A stretch of DNA of 34,699 nt from an uncultured Cytophagales bacterium. GTDB lineage: Bacteria; Bacteroidota; Bacteroidia; Cytophagales; UBA9547. Below the pieces are notes generated by a model. The model did no database searches. It was not told the origin of the DNA and worked only from the letters and a program-made list of their open reading frames with translations. Position numbers and translations under genes: made by a program. Numbering within the stretch: the stretch's first letter is position 1; each line of letters opens with the position of its first letter. The DNA lies in NCBI GenBank assembly GCA_945957555.1, contig CAMFLX010000038.1, positions 1 to 34,699 of the forward strand. Direction: 5' to 3'. Shown here in pieces: positions 33,117-34,699 of the stretch.

Positions 33117-34637
33117 TTAATTGTAACCAGGATTTTGAACAATGGCACCTTGACTCATATCAATTTCTGAAGCAGGAATAGGGAATATCTCATTAACACC
33201 CTTTTTGAACAAACCACCGCCTTCTTCATTGGAAAACTTAGACATCACCTCAAAAGCTCTGTCTTGACGCACTAAATCGAAGAAACGAATTTGTTCAAGA
33301 GCCAACTCCACTCTTCTTTCATGCCAAATCTTATCTCTCAGTTTTGCCTTGTCGGTCTCAGTAACATCAGCTAATCCAACTCTTTTTCTGACCAAGTTTA
33401 ATTTAGCAAGAGCATCTGAAGTTTTTCCCAATTCATTGGCTGCCTCTGCATACATCAGCAAAACATCAGAATACCTAATCACGCGTACATTAGACGGGCC
33501 TTGAGATTGGCCAGACTCTAAAGCTTTGATTGGCTCAATATATTTCCTGCTGTACTTGTTTGTAAAAGGATATTTGGTGATGTCCGTATTGTTGATGTAA
33601 GGATCCTCGCCATCATACAACTTCCTACCCGCGTCTATAATAGTAGCAGCATATCTAGGATCTCCACCTTCGAATTCGTTTACCAAATCCATGCTAGGGC
33701 GGTTAAAGCCCCAACCTCCTTCAGATCTACCTCTTAGCATGACATTGATAATTGTACCTTCATTGGCATTACCATAGCCCGTAGTTCCAGATATGTTTTC
33801 GACTTCAAAAAGAGATTCAGCGTTATGCTCACCAGCCACTAGATGAATGGTAGCATAGTCAGCCACCAAGTCATACTTTTTAGAGTTGATGATGGTTTCA
33901 CAAGTAGAGAATATCTTTTGCCATTTTGGAGCAGGGTCACCGAATCTAGCAGAAGTCTGGTGCAAATAAGCTCTTGCCAATAGACCTAAGGCAGCGCCTT
34001 TAGTGGCACGTCCTATTTCAATGCCACCTTTCTCAGGAAGCACAGCAGCAGCTGCCGTAAAATCAGACTCTATCAATGTGTAGATTTGAGCCTCAGTAGC
34101 TCTCGGCATAGTATACTCAGAACTTGAAAGCACGTGGTCCACCAAAGGAACACCTCCAAAAACATTGACCAACTTCTGGTAATACAATGCTCTTAGGAAT
34201 TGGGCTTCGGCAACCACCCTATCACGTAGTGCTTTTGACGCATTTGATTTGGGTGCTCTTTCTATTACAAGATTAGCCCTGTAAATACCAGTGTACCAGC
34301 GATTCCAATTCAAAGACAATGCAATATTATTTGGACGAGCCGTGAAAGTCTCTAATTCGTTGGCATAAGGTTGATCACCAGAACCATCACCGCCTTTTAC
34401 GGCATCATCAGAGATAACATCCCACCAGAAATCAGGGATATGAAAACTACCTGAAGCATCGTTGTCCCAGCCTAATGGATCATACGCAGCGTTTACTGCC
34501 GCTATGATATCATCCTCGGTTTTATAAAAGGTTGCATCCACTGGCCTTGCTATAGGCTTTTTATCGAGGAACTTCTTACCACAACTGAATGTCGATAATG
34601 CAACCATCAAATATATTATATGATTCTTTTTTAACAT
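33117..34637 (-). CDS. RagB/SusD-family nutrient-uptake lipoprotein
   Basis: Outer-membrane lipoprotein that forms the lid of a SusC transporter. The 506 residues have a lipobox FSC (Cys19) and the family's opening GKKFLDKKP, the TPR-like helical repeats (for example ALRDRVVAEAQFLRALYYQKLVNVFGGVPLVD) and the C-terminal SusD signature VIRYSDVLLMYAEAANELG followed by IWHERRVELALE and FPIPASEIDMSQGAIVQNPGY. The SusC end lies 34 bases upstream, the PKD lipoprotein 31 bases downstream. The substrate (glycan or peptide) cannot be inferred because no enzyme lies in view. Confidence 0.96.
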   Translation of the reverse strand: MLKKNHIIYLMVALSTFSCGKKFLDKKPIARPVDATFYKTEDDIIAAVNAAYDPLGWDNDASGSFHIPDFWWDVISDDAVKGGDGSGDQPYANELETFTARPNNIALSLNWNRWYTGIYRANLVIERAPKSNASKALRDRVVAEAQFLRALYYQKLVNVFGGVPLVDHVLSSSEYTMPRATEAQIYTLIESDFTAAAAVLPEKGGIEIGRATKGAALGLLARAYLHQTSARFGDPAPKWQKIFSTCETIINSKKYDLVADYATIHLVAGEHNAESLFEVENISGTTGYGNANEGTIINVMLRGRSEGGWGFNRPSMDLVNEFEGGDPRYAATIIDAGRKLYDGEDPYINNTDITKYPFTNKYSRKYIEPIKALESGQSQGPSNVRVIRYSDVLLMYAEAANELGKTSDALAKLNLVRKRVGLADVTETDKAKLRDKIWHERRVELALEQIRFFDLVRQDRAFEVMSKFSNEEGGGLFKKGVNEIFPIPASEIDMSQGAIVQNPGYN

Positions 34638-34671
34638 GATTTCAATGAATTAACTAACAAACATAAACTAA

Positions 34672-34699
34672 TTAAAATGCAGCGTTTATACCAAACTGC
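34672..34699 (-). CDS. SusC-family TonB-dependent transporter (C-terminal end only)
   Basis: Only the last eight codons are in the window: QFGINAAF followed by TAA (34674-34672). The terminal aromatic residue and the small alternating pattern are the usual last strand of an outer-membrane beta-barrel, and the position directly upstream of susD on the same strand makes SusC the natural reading. Confidence 0.75.

Overview
The window reads as chromosomal DNA of a Bacteroidota bacterium, probably outside the gut Bacteroides (a Cytophagia- or Sphingobacteriia-like lineage; finer placement is not possible by eye). Signs are low GC, a SusC/SusD outer-membrane pair, lipoproteins with short lipoboxes, absence of Shine-Dalgarno tracts, and several intergenic matches to the Bacteroidota promoter form TTG-N17-23-TAnnTTTG. 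Most genes are housekeeping.

Layout. 1-3401 (+): the 3' end of a von Willebrand factor A gene, two lipoproteins of unknown function and kdsB (LPS Kdo activation), closely packed. 3464-3535: tRNA-Arg(CCG) with its terminator. 3583-8363 (-): a TerB-like protein, a single-domain response regulator, clpC, a WbqC-family gene and a YciO/Sua5-family gene. The last has a long leader holding a 14-codon ORF and two terminator-like hairpins, which looks like a transcription attenuator. 8706-9101 (+): a secreted thioredoxin-like protein. 9161-14500 (-): nirB, nirD, a NarX-like sensor kinase and a NarL-like response regulator. Divergent from nirB at 14803 is the siroheme-pathway methyltransferase; the two promoters carry similar inverted repeats. 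15660-21883 (-): sucA, sucB, a four-helix-bundle gene flanked by inverted repeats, and lpd, which make the 2-oxoglutarate dehydrogenase complex. 22009-24904 (-): RNase G/E, a 29-residue basic peptide of the AURKAIP1/COX24 (mS38) type, a membrane-anchored TPR protein and an HU/IHF-type protein. 25252-29583: a GNAT-like protein, a secreted protein of unknown function, an SGNH/GDSL lipoprotein, a PfpI/DJ-1 protein and a luciferase-like oxidoreductase. 29590-30805 (-): a P-loop polynucleotide-kinase-like protein overlapping a Thg1-like 3'-5' polymerase, a likely RNA-repair pair. 30806-31837: about 1 kb without a convincing gene. 31838-34699 (-): a PKD-domain lipoprotein, SusD and the last codons of SusC, the end of a glycan or nutrient uptake locus.

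How it fits together. NirBD reduces nitrite to ammonium and needs siroheme, whose first committed enzyme is encoded divergently; the downstream two-component system carries a nitrate/nitrite-sensor-like P-box, so sensing, cofactor supply and enzyme lie together. The most novel-looking elements are the attenuator-like leader upstream of the YciO/Sua5 gene, the PNK-Thg1 pair, the shared operator of nirB and the siroheme gene, and the inverted-repeat-flanked cassette within the sucAB-lpd unit. No complete insertion sequence, CRISPR array, prophage or rRNA was seen.
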